Positions 1 through 8,434 of a DNA stretch of 64,000 nt are shown one piece after another. Below the pieces are notes generated by a model, which was not told where the DNA came from, did no database searches, and saw only the letters and a list, made by a program, of their open reading frames with translations. Within the stretch, counting starts at the first letter, position 1. Each line of letters starts with the position of its first letter. Location of the stretch: positions 4,002 through 68,001 of the forward strand of contig CALHGK010000001.1 of NCBI GenBank assembly GCA_938030095.1, in the 5' to 3' direction. The stretch is from an uncultured Candidatus Saccharibacteria bacterium (GTDB taxonomy: Bacteria > Patescibacteriota > Saccharimonadia > Saccharimonadales > Saccharimonadaceae). Both the position numbers and the translations under genes were made by a program.

Positions 1-195
1 CCAAACGGCACGCGCGTATACCAGTTTCGTGTCTATACAAAGCTCGAGAAAATTGGCGAGTTTACTCACGACCCTGGCGGTGATATCATTGCTCATACCC
101 TTGTTGATATCAATGACGTAAACCGCATCATTAGCCAAGGAGATATTGGAGCATGTATGATTCAACAAGCGAAACGGTATTTTTCTAATACCTAA
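1..195 (+). CDS. C-terminal fragment of a NUDIX-like protein (partial)
   Basis: An open frame runs from the first base of the window to a TAA at 193-195 and gives the last 64 residues of a protein whose start lies upstream. Phrases such as FRVYTKLEKIGEF, GGDIIAHTLVD and a closing helical segment resemble the C-terminal half of NUDIX hydrolases, where a Val/Trp-rich strand precedes the final helix. The NUDIX box itself would lie upstream and cannot be seen, so the family is a guess. It converges with the hydrolase gene that ends 15 bp away. Confidence 0.45.
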   Translation, partial: PNGTRVYQFRVYTKLEKIGEFTHDPGGDIIAHTLVDINDVNRIISQGDIGACMIQQAKRYFSNT

Positions 196-209
196 TCACA
201 TTTAGATAT

Positions 210-1274
210 TTATGCCTTCTGCTCGTTGTCTTTAGTCCACGAGTCAAGCTGTTTGAGAAGAATTGCATCACTCTGTGTTTTTGCTGTTTCGTTCGCGTTA
301 TATTCTCCTCCAACTCGCATACCACGGATAACAGGTGGACCGAAGAATACATGGCCAGCATTTGGATACACCTCAAGGCGGCTCGAACGCGGATAATGCT
401 GCTTGATGGTTTGCGCCATCGTCGCCGATGGCCATACACTATCTTTGCCGCCAGCAAACATAAGCAAGTTAGCTCTAACATTATTCGTTGGAATAGCAGC
501 CTCTGATTTATTAGTGGCTCGCTGGATAATGCTCTCATACATAGCCGCAAATTCTCTTGGCCGCCCAATAATCATATCAGCGAAGAACCCTGCCGTCGCC
601 GAACCTGATGCATCACTTAATTTCAAGAAGGGCAAGTCCTTACCTTTATATGTCCATGATGACTGTACGTTTGAATAATTCATCGACAGGCCCTGCCACA
701 CATACGCTGAGGGCGAGTACAGCACTAAGTTATCAATATCATTTGGATAATACGAAGCGAGCAGTAGGCCAAGCTCAGCACCCTTCGACGTGCCAATTAC
801 TGTTAGAGGCTTTGGCTGCTGAGTATTCTCCGAGACATATGCCTTGATATGCTCGAATTGCTCCAGCGGCACACGCATTAATTCTTTTTGGAGATTCCCT
901 TTACCGAAGAAATACATTGCAAATACTTCGTAACCATTCAAAGACAATAGAGCTGCCGTATTTGGGCTTACTGATCCTTCGCTACCACCAAATAGTATTA
1001 TTGATCCCTTGTGTTTTATCTGTTGAGGCTTAAAGTGATAGCCATTGATATGCTGGTTGTTGATTGGCGATATCGTTACGCCCGACAAAGAACTCTTTGC
1101 AATATCATCACGGTTTAACCCCTTGAGATAGCTATGTTGATCATAAGTACGCTGCTTCACCTTAGATAAACGCTCGCCTTCAGCACTATTTACCCAATAC
1201 AAAATACTTATAATGACTACTATCGATACAATCACTATAACTATGCCAAGTAGAACCTTTTTTACTCTTTTCAT
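210..1274 (-). CDS. Membrane-anchored alpha/beta hydrolase, BAAT/acyl-CoA thioesterase C-terminal type
   Basis: A 354-residue protein. An N-terminal hydrophobic helix (about residues 7-28, after MKRVKK) anchors it with the catalytic domain outside. The fold is alpha/beta hydrolase: the nucleophile elbow is GTSKGAE (about residue 163), the acid is probably the Asp of FAGGKDSVWPS, and the His is in NAGHVFFGPP. GxSKGAE is typical of the BAAT_C (acyl-CoA thioester hydrolase / bile-acid acyltransferase C-terminal) family. The start is supported by AAGGAAA nine bases upstream and by TATACT at 1319-1324 on the minus strand. The substrate is unknown; secreted homologues act as esterases or thioesterases. 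It stands alone, convergent with the fragment at the window edge. Confidence 0.75.
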   Translation of the reverse strand: MKRVKKVLLGIVIVIVSIVVIISILYWVNSAEGERLSKVKQRTYDQHSYLKGLNRDDIAKSSLSGVTISPINNQHINGYHFKPQQIKHKGSIILFGGSEGSVSPNTAALLSLNGYEVFAMYFFGKGNLQKELMRVPLEQFEHIKAYVSENTQQPKPLTVIGTSKGAELGLLLASYYPNDIDNLVLYSPSAYVWQGLSMNYSNVQSSWTYKGKDLPFLKLSDASGSATAGFFADMIIGRPREFAAMYESIIQRATNKSEAAIPTNNVRANLLMFAGGKDSVWPSATMAQTIKQHYPRSSRLEVYPNAGHVFFGPPVIRGMRVGGEYNANETAKTQSDAILLKQLDSWTKDNEQKA

Positions 1275-1442
1275 GACACTATTTCCTTGTTAGTTTTACC
1301 TATTGCTTGTGCCCCTATAGTATACCAGATATGTTGTGATTATCTACTTTTTACCTTGCACTCCTACCTAGAGTTATTTGATCCAGCAATAGACAAACCA
1401 GCTTAATGGGCTTGCTGCTAGCGAAAGCAACAACACTCCATA

Positions 1443-1473
1443 ACAAAAGGACCAACACATCTGTGCTAGTCCT
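1443..1473 (-). terminator. Terminator of the regulator-thioredoxin operon
   Basis: Read on the minus strand, an 11-bp stem (AGGAC plus six further pairs, with G-U pairs) closes a four-base loop and is followed by TTTTGTT, 27 bases after the thioredoxin stop codon. Confidence 0.7.
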
Positions 1474-1499
1474 GAGGAGGAAATCTGTTAGAGGGTAAA

Positions 1500-1829
1500 T
1501 TAGGCATCTGCTTGCTTGAGAGCGTCGATCAACACTTGCTTTGGCTTCATGCCGACCAGTTCTGCCACCACAGCACCGCTCTTGAAGATCTTCATGTTGG
1601 GGATACTCTGCACTTGGTGCTGCAGGGCAAGCGCTGCATTGTCTTGACTGGCCTCGGTGTCAACCTTGACGACGTCAAACTCTGTCTCTTCTGCAATCTG
1701 CTCGAGCAGCGGTGCCATTGCGCGGCACGGTGGACACCAAGGTGCCCAAAAGTCGACCAGCACTGGCCGCTCACTCTGAAGAGCATGCTCCTCAAATTCT
1801 TGCTTGGTAGTGGTATTGTATAGTGCCAT
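1500..1829 (-). CDS. trxA: Thioredoxin with WCPPC active site
   Basis: A 109-residue single-domain thioredoxin: a dithiol-disulfide oxidoreductase that would reduce cytosolic disulfides. The active site reads DFWAPWCPPCRAM, so the usual WCGPC has Pro in place of Gly. The cis-proline loop reads SIPNMKIF rather than SIPTL. The length fits the family (about 105-110). An AAGGAG eight bases before ATG overlaps the stop codon of the PerR-like gene 12 bp upstream, so the two genes form one operon that ends at the hairpin at 1443-1473. The CPPC motif should shift redox potential relative to CGPC; this is known from variants, while the effect here is inferred. Confidence 0.92.
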   Translation of the reverse strand: MALYNTTTKQEFEEHALQSERPVLVDFWAPWCPPCRAMAPLLEQIAEETEFDVVKVDTEASQDNAALALQHQVQSIPNMKIFKSGAVVAELVGMKPKQVLIDALKQADA

Positions 1830-1840
1830 GATTCTTCTCC

Positions 1841-2242
1841 TTATGAATTATGGTTATCGTGATGACAGGGGTAGCATGTGCCAGTAATGATGAGCGGCCC
1901 ATCGACAAGGCAGTCTGCTACCTGCTGCGCAAGCTCATGCCGCAGCGCTGGCGCGATGGTGATATCGTGCAGGCCGTCGCAGGAGCTGCAGACAAAGTGG
2001 TCGTGCGGCACAGGATTGCTATCGTAGCGCAGGCAGCCATTCTCCGTTGCTGGTGCCAGGCCAATCACCCCATCCGCTTGCAACCGCTGGGTGATGCGAT
2101 GCACGGTGGTCGCACTGACACGGGGGTAGTCGTGGCGTAGCGCGGCCGCAATCTCGGCGTTGGTAGCATGCTGCAGCTGGCGAAGAATCACGATCACCCG
2201 ATCGGTGTATTTCGTCGTCCGGCGCTGTACTGCGTGCTCCAT
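1841..2242 (-). CDS. Fur-family regulator, PerR-like
   Basis: 133 residues from the ATG at 2242 (MEHAVQRR). Winged-helix N-domain, then dimerisation domain. Both structural-zinc pairs are present (CSSC in HDHFVCSSCDG, and CYPC near the end). Regulatory-site residues align with Bacillus PerR: His in QHATNAEI matches H37, HDH matches H91/H93, and the Asp of GLHDI matches D104. In Fur proper this last position is usually Glu, and Asp favours metal-catalysed oxidation sensing of peroxide. The ATG at 2242 is preferred over the one at 2260 because TACAAT ends six bases before it and the 2260 ATG lies inside the promoter and operator. It is co-transcribed with thioredoxin, which fits a peroxide-response role (inferred). 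Confidence 0.8.
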   Translation of the reverse strand: MEHAVQRRTTKYTDRVIVILRQLQHATNAEIAAALRHDYPRVSATTVHRITQRLQADGVIGLAPATENGCLRYDSNPVPHDHFVCSSCDGLHDITIAPALRHELAQQVADCLVDGPLIITGTCYPCHHDNHNS

Positions 2243-2248
2243 GCAGCT

Positions 2249-2277
2249 ATTGTAATTCATTTACAATAAAAAGACAA
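2249..2277 (-). promoter_or_regulatory. Promoter and Fur/PerR-type operator of the regulator-thioredoxin operon
   Basis: On the minus strand, TTGTCT (2277-2272) and TACAAT (2254-2249) are separated by 17 bp. A 19-bp imperfect palindrome at 2249-2267, arms ATTGTAA and TTACAAT around a 5-bp centre (16 of 19 positions symmetric), covers the -10 and half the spacer. That is the length and placement expected of a Fur-family box used for self-repression. The -10 ends six bases before the ATG, so the transcript should be leaderless. Confidence 0.7.
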
Positions 2278-2459
2278 TGCTTTTCCTCTATTATTTTCCA
2301 AACCCTATATGTTCAGTGCGAGCGCCTTTTACTTCTAGTGTTCGTTTTGAGAAGCCATCCGCTCAAAGAAATATCACCTCGTATACTACTAGCATAGGGC
2401 TTCAAAGCCTGAGGTATGAAACTTTTGCAATAGATACTACACCCGAGTCATATTGGTTA

Positions 2460-2468
2460 TGCTATACT
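2460..2468 (+). promoter_or_regulatory. Extended -10 of the SDR gene (leaderless)
   Basis: TGCTATACT ends six bases before the ATG at 2475. No convincing -35 is present. The start site of transcription should fall on or next to the start codon. Confidence 0.6.
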
Positions 2469-2474
2469 AATAGC

Positions 2475-3275
2475 ATGACAACATATCCAACTCCCCTGCG
2501 CGAATTACTGAAGCTGACAAACAAGACGGTGCTCATCACTGGTGCCGCGATGGGCATTGGCAGGGCGATTGCATGGCGCTACGCCGAGGCTGGTGCTACC
2601 CTCCAGCTCGTTGATCGTGATGCCGACGCACTACAGCAAACCGCCGCCGAGCTGCGCGAGCAATTTGACGCTGCCGTCACGACGTACATCGTCGACCTCT
2701 CCGACCACAACGCTGTCACCGCGCTATGGCACGATATCACCCCAACGCCAGATATTCTCATCAACAACGCCGGTATTTTTGCACCAGTCAAGCTCGCCGA
2801 TATTGACCAGGCAACCTTCGACAAGACAATGCAGATCAACACTCGGGCCGTGCTCACCATGTGTCAAGAAATGATCGCTCGCCGCACAGCGCCAGGCACT
2901 ATCATCAATATCAGCTCCATCGAAGCACTCAAAGGCATGACCTACGACATGACGCTCTACGCCATGAGCAAAGCCAGCGTCCTTGCGCTGAGCCGTGGGC
3001 TCGTCAAAGACTTTGGGCGGAGTGGCTGGAGAGTCAATACTATTTTGCCAGGCGGTATCAGCACACCAGGTGCTCAGAAGATGGGGCTTGCGGCGCTCAA
3101 GAAGCTCGACTTCTCCATCATCAAGACTGGCCTCACCTATAACCTTCGCCTTCCCGCCAAGAATCTGGGCCAGCCCGATGACGTTGCCTGCACTGCGCTG
3201 TGGCTTGGTACGCCAATGAGCCAGTACGTCAATGGGGCGGAGATTGTGGTGGATGGCGGATTCCTCGCGGTGTAG
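2475..3275 (+). CDS. Short-chain dehydrogenase/reductase (SDR)
   Basis: 266 residues from ATG 2475 (MTTYPTPL). Classical SDR signature: TGAAMGIG cofactor loop, DLSD, NNAG, INISS for the catalytic Ser region, YAMSK for catalytic Tyr/Lys, and a C-terminal NGAEIVVDGG typical of FabG-like SDRs. The Asp in LVDRD after beta-2 suggests NAD preference (inferred from SDR rules). The same frame stays open upstream to 2277, but those codons precede the extended -10 at 2460-2468 and show no homology, so the longer form is rejected. Substrate unknown. It diverges from the PerR-like operon. Confidence 0.88.
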   Translation: MTTYPTPLRELLKLTNKTVLITGAAMGIGRAIAWRYAEAGATLQLVDRDADALQQTAAELREQFDAAVTTYIVDLSDHNAVTALWHDITPTPDILINNAGIFAPVKLADIDQATFDKTMQINTRAVLTMCQEMIARRTAPGTIINISSIEALKGMTYDMTLYAMSKASVLALSRGLVKDFGRSGWRVNTILPGGISTPGAQKMGLAALKKLDFSIIKTGLTYNLRLPAKNLGQPDDVACTALWLGTPMSQYVNGAEIVVDGGFLAV

Positions 3276-3304
3276 CGACTGCATAATTACGGCCTATATA
3301 GCGG

Positions 3305-3336
3305 AAGAAACCAGCCTCACACGACTGGTTTCTTTT
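3305..3336. terminator. Bidirectional terminator between SDR and L25 genes
   Basis: A 10-bp perfect stem, AAGAAACCAG paired with CTGGTTTCTT, with a 10-base loop, followed by T residues on the plus strand and A-rich sequence before it, serving the two convergent genes. Confidence 0.75.
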
Positions 3337-3384
3337 ATGATTAATCGCTCTTGCAAGTGCTGCTTGAGGGTCTCTCGCTAGGAG

Positions 3385-4083
3385 CTACGCTGCTGCATCG
3401 TCGCTACCCTGCTCGGCTGCAACGTCTTCAGCATCCGCGTTTTCGGCGGCACCAGCAGCGGCTTCATTAGCGGCAGCAAGGGCACTTGGCTCGTAGGCAC
3501 TCGCAATGACGAGATCCTTCACCGTCACGTCATCATCGGCAGTACCTTCACGGCCATCGTCGTGTTCGACCAGTTCAACACCCTCAGGTAGTGTGATGTC
3601 GCCCACTGTGACGCGGTCACCTTCGCTAGCCAAGCCAAGCACCGACACATCAAGCGCCTCAGGCAAGTCCATCGGCAAGGCCTTCACCTCAACCTTCTCA
3701 ATCGCTTGCAGCACGACCAGCCCATTTTTCTCAGCCTCAGACTCACCCATGCCGGAGAGACGGACTGGCACCTCTGCCGTAACCGGCTCGTCTGCACGCA
3801 CTGCATGCAGGGCAATATGGCGAATCACACCCACTCGCGTTGGGTCGTAATCGATACTTTTGATAAGCGCAATCCGCCGCTTGACCCCTGTCAAGTGAAT
3901 CGGTGTGTGACGGCCGGCTGCGGCCACAACCTTTGCTACTTCGCCACTTGGCGCCTGCACATCAGCAGCCTCCATACCAGCACCATACACCACCGCTGGC
4001 GTTATGCCTTGGCGGCGCAATTGGCGAACTTTCTTACCATGAATTGATCGTGTCTCGATCCTTAGTGTTATCTTATCTCCCAT
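3385..4083 (-). CDS. rplY: 50S ribosomal protein L25 (Ctc/TL5 form)
   Basis: 232 residues from ATG 4083 (MGDKITLRIETR), with AGGAGA just upstream deciding the start. The N-terminal half is the 5S rRNA-binding L25 beta-barrel (GKKVRQLRRQGITPAVVYG); the second half is the TL5/Ctc domain (VLQAIEKVEVKALPMDLPEAL, ending VEHDDG). The last 40 residues are Ala/Asp/Glu-rich and likely disordered. Ctc-type L25 binds 5S rRNA in the large subunit and in several bacteria is a general stress protein. It is monocistronic, ending at the shared terminator. Confidence 0.93.
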   Translation of the reverse strand: MGDKITLRIETRSIHGKKVRQLRRQGITPAVVYGAGMEAADVQAPSGEVAKVVAAAGRHTPIHLTGVKRRIALIKSIDYDPTRVGVIRHIALHAVRADEPVTAEVPVRLSGMGESEAEKNGLVVLQAIEKVEVKALPMDLPEALDVSVLGLASEGDRVTVGDITLPEGVELVEHDDGREGTADDDVTVKDLVIASAYEPSALAAANEAAAGAAENADAEDVAAEQGSDDAAA

Positions 4084-4195
4084 AGTTCTCCTTTCGGATA
4101 TGTTTCCGGAGTTAAGTAATATTGCCTCTTTAGTATAACATTTTTGTGCCAGGTGGGCCAAAAGCAGCAAAGAACTCCCTTCCCCGAGCAAAGTA

Positions 4196-4204
4196 TGGTA
4201 TACT
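4196..4204 (+). promoter_or_regulatory. Extended -10 of the DedA gene (leaderless)
   Basis: TGGTATACT ends eight bases before the ATG at 4213, with no ribosome binding site between them. Confidence 0.6.
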
Positions 4205-4212
4205 AAAGCGCG

Positions 4213-4881
4213 ATGGAATCACTTATACATGCAATTACTGGCCTCGGCATTGCCGCGGTTTTGCTCGTGGTCTATGCAGAGTCTGGCCTCTTGATCGGCT
4301 TTGTCTTGCCGGGGGATAGTCTGCTCTTTACGGCGGGCTATATGGTGAATCAAGAGATCCTTCGCCTGTTTGGGCAGCCGCTCAATATTCATCTCTTCGT
4401 TGCAGCGATCGCTCTTATGGCAATCCTGGGCGATAGTACTGGCTATGCGTTTGGCCATAAAGTCGGGCGCAAACTTTTTCTCAAGCCCAACTCGCGCTTT
4501 TTTAAGAAAAAATACCTCGAGCAGGCCGAGCAATTTTACCAAAAGCATGGCTCACTGACCATCGTCCTGGCGCGCTTTGTACCCATCGTGCGCACCTTTG
4601 CTCCAATCGTGGCTGGCGCGAGCAAGATGCACTACAATACCTTCCTCTTATTCAACATCGTCGGTGGTGCTCTATGGGCTGCCATCTTCACCTATCTTGG
4701 CTATTTTGCAGGCGCAATCCTCACCAAAGCTGGGGTCAATATAGAGGTCGCTGCAATTATTATCATCCTTATCTCTGTTGCACCGATGGTCATCCATGCG
4801 CTTAAGCAAAAATCGACTCGCGATAAGCTCAAGTACCAGTTTTCTGTCCTGCTACGCAAGGGCACGCGGACGAAGAAGTAA
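4213..4881 (+). CDS. DedA-family membrane protein
   Basis: 222 residues with several hydrophobic segments. The DedA (SNARE-associated/VTT) signature is clear: a re-entrant GFVLPGDSLLF, then RFVPIVRTFAPIVAG with the conserved Arg and Pro residues and a following KMHYNTF, and a basic C-terminus. DedA proteins are undecaprenyl-phosphate or phospholipid transporters needed for envelope homeostasis. Recycling of the lipid carrier would support the wall and polysaccharide genes elsewhere in this window (inferred). Single gene with its own promoter and terminator. Confidence 0.9.
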   Translation: MESLIHAITGLGIAAVLLVVYAESGLLIGFVLPGDSLLFTAGYMVNQEILRLFGQPLNIHLFVAAIALMAILGDSTGYAFGHKVGRKLFLKPNSRFFKKKYLEQAEQFYQKHGSLTIVLARFVPIVRTFAPIVAGASKMHYNTFLLFNIVGGALWAAIFTYLGYFAGAILTKAGVNIEVAAIIIILISVAPMVIHALKQKSTRDKLKYQFSVLLRKGTRTKK

Positions 4882-4899
4882 CCTCTTCACACTATTTGT

Positions 4900-4940
4900 A
4901 AAACAAAGAGTCAGCGTATGAGCAGCTGACTCTTTGTTTT
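4900..4940. terminator. Strong bidirectional terminator
   Basis: A stem of about 15 bp (AAACAAAGAGTCAGC and its complement) with a short loop, flanked by A-run and T-run, sits between the convergent DedA and DUF6624 genes. Confidence 0.85.
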
Positions 4941-4977
4941 GTCTTGTTCGACTGTCCAATATTTTGTGCTACACCTA

Positions 4978-5508
4978 TTACCTGGCAGCCGGCGGTTCGT
5001 CGCCATACATCTGACGAATCTGCTTTTCGTACTCTGCAAATGGCGGCAGACCCATCGCTGCACGACGCTCATCAAGCCGCTCAGCATCTTCGACTGGGTA
5101 GAGACGAAGGGTTTTACCCCGCCCCTGAAACTGCGAGCCATATATCTGTGGCCGACCACGCAGCAAACACACCCGATCCTCGAGAAAGGCGATATCGCGC
5201 AGCGCGACCTCGCCACGTGGCGCTGCCTTCATTAGCTCAAGGCAGTGCTCCATAAAGTCGATATCTGGCGAATGCTGTAGTAATAACCACGCCGCAGCCG
5301 AAGCCTCCTTACCCACCATACGTATTGTTGGCCAACCAATTGCCGCCACAATCGTACGCAAAAATTCAGTCGAGTCAGCATCGAGCGATGCATCCCACGC
5401 CCCGCCATCGGCCAAGTACTGCTGGCGCATTGCTTGATCGCGCTGGGCATAGCGGAGGATGGCAGTGCGATATGATTGCTTATCAGGTTGTGACTGTTTT
5501 GATTTCAT
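4978..5508 (-). CDS. DUF6624-like protein
   Basis: 176 residues. The C-terminal half carries the pattern of the DUF6624 family: WLLLQHSPD, LLRGRPQIYGSQF, then a YPVED and LDERRAAMGLPPFAEY. Members are found in many bacteria without known function. No signal peptide or membrane helix is visible. It starts eight bases after the uvrA stop codon with no ribosome binding site of its own, so it is probably translated from the uvrA transcript. A link to DNA repair is suggested only by this position. Confidence 0.7.
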   Translation of the reverse strand: MKSKQSQPDKQSYRTAILRYAQRDQAMRQQYLADGGAWDASLDADSTEFLRTIVAAIGWPTIRMVGKEASAAAWLLLQHSPDIDFMEHCLELMKAAPRGEVALRDIAFLEDRVCLLRGRPQIYGSQFQGRGKTLRLYPVEDAERLDERRAAMGLPPFAEYEKQIRQMYGDEPPAAR

Positions 5509-5516
5509 GTTGGATA

Positions 5517-8351
5517 TTAGCCCAACAGTGGCCGCAAATACTTCCCCGTAAACGATGCTGGGTTATGTGCCACCTCTTCGGGTGTACCACTGGCGATGAC
5601 GGTGCCGCCGCCCTGCCCGCCTTCGGGGCCCATGTCGATGATATGGTCGGCGCACTTGATAACCTCAAGATTATGCTCAATGATAACCATACTATTGCCG
5701 CCCGCTACGAGACGTTGGAGAATCTCGAGTAGCTTCTTGACATCAGCGGTGTGCAGGCCAGTGGTGGGCTCATCGAGAATATAGAGTGTCTTGCCAGTCG
5801 TGCGCCGGCTTAGCTCGGTGGCAAGTTTGATACGCTGCGCCTCACCGCCGCTAAAGGTCGTGGCAGGCTGGCCGAGCTTGATATAGCCAAGGCCTACTTC
5901 GTTGATCGTCGTCAACTTGCGAGCAATTGCAGGAATGTTAGCGAAGAACTCACAGGCTTGCTCGACCGTCATATCCAGGACGTCGCTAATTGTCTTACCT
6001 TTGTAGGTGATCTCAAGCGCCTCACGATTATAACGTTTACCATGACACTCAGGGCATTGAATATAGACATCCGGCAAGAAATGCATCTCTATCTTAATAA
6101 CGCCATCACCCTGGCAGTGCTCGCAGCGCCCACCCTTAACGTTGAAGCTAAAACGCCCTGGCTTGTAGCCGCGAATATTCGCCTCGGGCGTGCCCGCAAA
6201 AAGCTCGCGAATCTGTGTAAAGACACCGGTATAGGTGGCGGGGTTGGAGCGCGGGGTGCGACCGATTGCCGACTGATCGATGACAATTGCTTTATCGAGC
6301 TGCTCGACCCCATCGATTACATCATGTGCACCTGGCACTGCTTGGGCGCGGTGTAAACGGGCAGTGAGCTCGCTCGCGAGAATGCTATTGACGAGCGTCG
6401 ACTTGCCACTGCCACTCACCCCTGTCACCAGCGTAAGGACGCCAAGCGGGATGGTCACGTCGATATTCTTGAGATTATTCTCGCGTGCCCCGCGGATTAT
6501 CAGCGCACGGCCTTGCTCAATCGGACGACGCTGGGCTGGCACTGGGATCTTCTCCGCGCCAGACAGATACCGACCGGTGATACTCTGCGGCATACGTGCT
6601 ACCTCTGCTGGTGTACCATACGCCACGATCTCCCCACCGTGCACGCCAGCGCCTGGCCCAACATCCACCAGGTAGTCAGCCGCCGCAATCGTATCTTCGT
6701 CATGCTCTACCACAAGCACGGTATTGCCTAGGTCGCGTAGATTCTTGAGCGTCTGGATGAGGCGATCGTTATCACGCTGATGGAGGCCAATTGATGGCTC
6801 ATCCAGCACATACAACACCCCCTGCAGGCCACTACCAATCTGCGTCGCGAGGCGGATGCGCTGCGCCTCACCACCACTGAGCGTGTTGGCTGCTCGCCCT
6901 AGCTCGAGGTAGCTGAGCCCGACATTGTTCATAAAGCCCAGCCGCGCCATGATTTCTTTGACAACAAGCTTAACGATGTGTTGTTGTTCTGCAGTAAATT
7001 CCAGCTGGCCTATCATATCCAGCGCATTGGCGACGTCGAGATTGCAAATATCCATAATGGAGAAGCCATTGACTGTCACTGCCAGCACCACTGGTTTGAG
7101 CCGTGCACCCTTGCAGGCCGTACACTTACGCTCCCGCATGAAGCGCTCGATATCTTTGCGCATAAACTCACTATCGGTCTCGCGATGGCGACGCTCGAGG
7201 TTAGGGATGACTCCCTCGTAGGTCGAGTCGTAATAGCGATTACCACTGAGGTGAATGCGGTATTTTTGCGTGCCTGTGCCATACAGCACTTTCTGCACGG
7301 CATCATCACTCAGCTCCTTGACGGGCACGTGCAAGCTAAAGCCATGCTCCTCAGCCACCGCGGCGAGACGCTTCATGTACCACGCTTCGGCATTAAAGCG
7401 GTTGAAGGGGCGGATCGCTCCCTCGGCAATTGTTAGATTGGGGTTAAGGATGAGCTCCGGATCAACCTCCAGGCGTGTGCCAAGGCCCGTGCAGACTGGG
7501 CACGCCCCCTGCGGCGCATTAAAACTAAAGAGCCGCGGCTCAAGCTCGGGGATATCCTCACCTGGGTGATCCATGCAGGCATAGCGCTGACTATACGTCG
7601 TGATCTCGCCACTCGTGGCATCCAGCACCTGCACAACCCCACCGGCAAGCTCCAGCGCTTGCTCGACCGACTGCGAGATGCGGCTCACCATCGTTGGCGC
7701 CATCACGACACGATCGACCACCAGCTCAATATCATGCTTATAGCTCTTCTGTAGTTCTGGGAACTCATCGAGTGCATACACCACGCCATCCACCCGAGCT
7801 CGCGCAAAGCCACTGCGCATGTACTGCTCGGGGATGTGGGCAAACTCCCCTTTCTTTTGGCTCACGATCGGTGCCAATAACATGAGCTTGCTCCCCTCAG
7901 GATGTTTCATAATTTCGTCGATAATAGACTGAGCTGTCCGGCGCTGGACAGGCTTGCCACAGCGCGTACCATCGGGCATAAGAGCTGGGCAATGCGGCAC
8001 CCCCACCCGAGCAAAGAGCAGGCGTAAATAGTCGTAAATCTCCGTCACTGTAGCAACAGTGGAGCGTGGGTTGCGGCTCGTCGACTTTTGGTCGATGCTA
8101 ATACTGGGGCTCAGGCCATCAATGGAGTCAACGTCGGGCTTATCCATAATACCAAGGAACTGCCGTGCATAGCTGCTCAAGCTCTCCACGTAGCGGCGTT
8201 GCCCCTCAGCGTAGATCGTGTCAAAGACGAGGCTCGACTTACCGCTACCACTCAGGCCCGTCACCACCACAAACTGATCGCGTGGAATGGTCACGCTGAC
8301 ATCTTTGAGGTTATTCTGGCGCGCCCCAACAATCCGTATCTGCTCCGACAT
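5517..8351 (-). CDS. uvrA: UvrABC excinuclease subunit A
   Basis: 944 residues, normal for UvrA. Two ABC ATPase modules with Walker A GLSGSGKSS (near residue 33) and GVSGSGKST (about residue 640), signatures LSGGEAQRI and FSGGEAQRI, and the zinc modules CPVCTGLG, CTACKGARL and CEHCQGDG...CPECHGKRYN. It finds bulky DNA lesions, loads UvrB and starts nucleotide excision repair in the cytoplasm. An extended -10 (8360-8368) ends eight bases before the ATG, so the message is leaderless. A DUF6624 gene follows in the same operon; uvrB and uvrC are not in the window. Confidence 0.97.
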   Translation of the reverse strand: MSEQIRIVGARQNNLKDVSVTIPRDQFVVVTGLSGSGKSSLVFDTIYAEGQRRYVESLSSYARQFLGIMDKPDVDSIDGLSPSISIDQKSTSRNPRSTVATVTEIYDYLRLLFARVGVPHCPALMPDGTRCGKPVQRRTAQSIIDEIMKHPEGSKLMLLAPIVSQKKGEFAHIPEQYMRSGFARARVDGVVYALDEFPELQKSYKHDIELVVDRVVMAPTMVSRISQSVEQALELAGGVVQVLDATSGEITTYSQRYACMDHPGEDIPELEPRLFSFNAPQGACPVCTGLGTRLEVDPELILNPNLTIAEGAIRPFNRFNAEAWYMKRLAAVAEEHGFSLHVPVKELSDDAVQKVLYGTGTQKYRIHLSGNRYYDSTYEGVIPNLERRHRETDSEFMRKDIERFMRERKCTACKGARLKPVVLAVTVNGFSIMDICNLDVANALDMIGQLEFTAEQQHIVKLVVKEIMARLGFMNNVGLSYLELGRAANTLSGGEAQRIRLATQIGSGLQGVLYVLDEPSIGLHQRDNDRLIQTLKNLRDLGNTVLVVEHDEDTIAAADYLVDVGPGAGVHGGEIVAYGTPAEVARMPQSITGRYLSGAEKIPVPAQRRPIEQGRALIIRGARENNLKNIDVTIPLGVLTLVTGVSGSGKSTLVNSILASELTARLHRAQAVPGAHDVIDGVEQLDKAIVIDQSAIGRTPRSNPATYTGVFTQIRELFAGTPEANIRGYKPGRFSFNVKGGRCEHCQGDGVIKIEMHFLPDVYIQCPECHGKRYNREALEITYKGKTISDVLDMTVEQACEFFANIPAIARKLTTINEVGLGYIKLGQPATTFSGGEAQRIKLATELSRRTTGKTLYILDEPTTGLHTADVKKLLEILQRLVAGGNSMVIIEHNLEVIKCADHIIDMGPEGGQGGGTVIASGTPEEVAHNPASFTGKYLRPLLG

Positions 8352-8359
8352 ATCGTCTT

Positions 8360-8368
8360 ATTGTAGCA
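8360..8368 (-). promoter_or_regulatory. Extended -10 of uvrA (leaderless)
   Basis: Minus-strand TGCTACAAT ends eight bases before the uvrA ATG. No LexA-like operator is evident beside it. Confidence 0.6.
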
Positions 8369-8434
8369 TGTATACTGGTGAGATACTAGATTTGTGCAAG
8401 AGGCCAACTGAACCTCCCCGCATCTTTTAGGGTG

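Noticed and set aside
2277..2474. N-terminal extension of the SDR gene
   Set aside because: The extended -10 lies inside it, and the extra residues show no SDR features; the fold begins after 2475.
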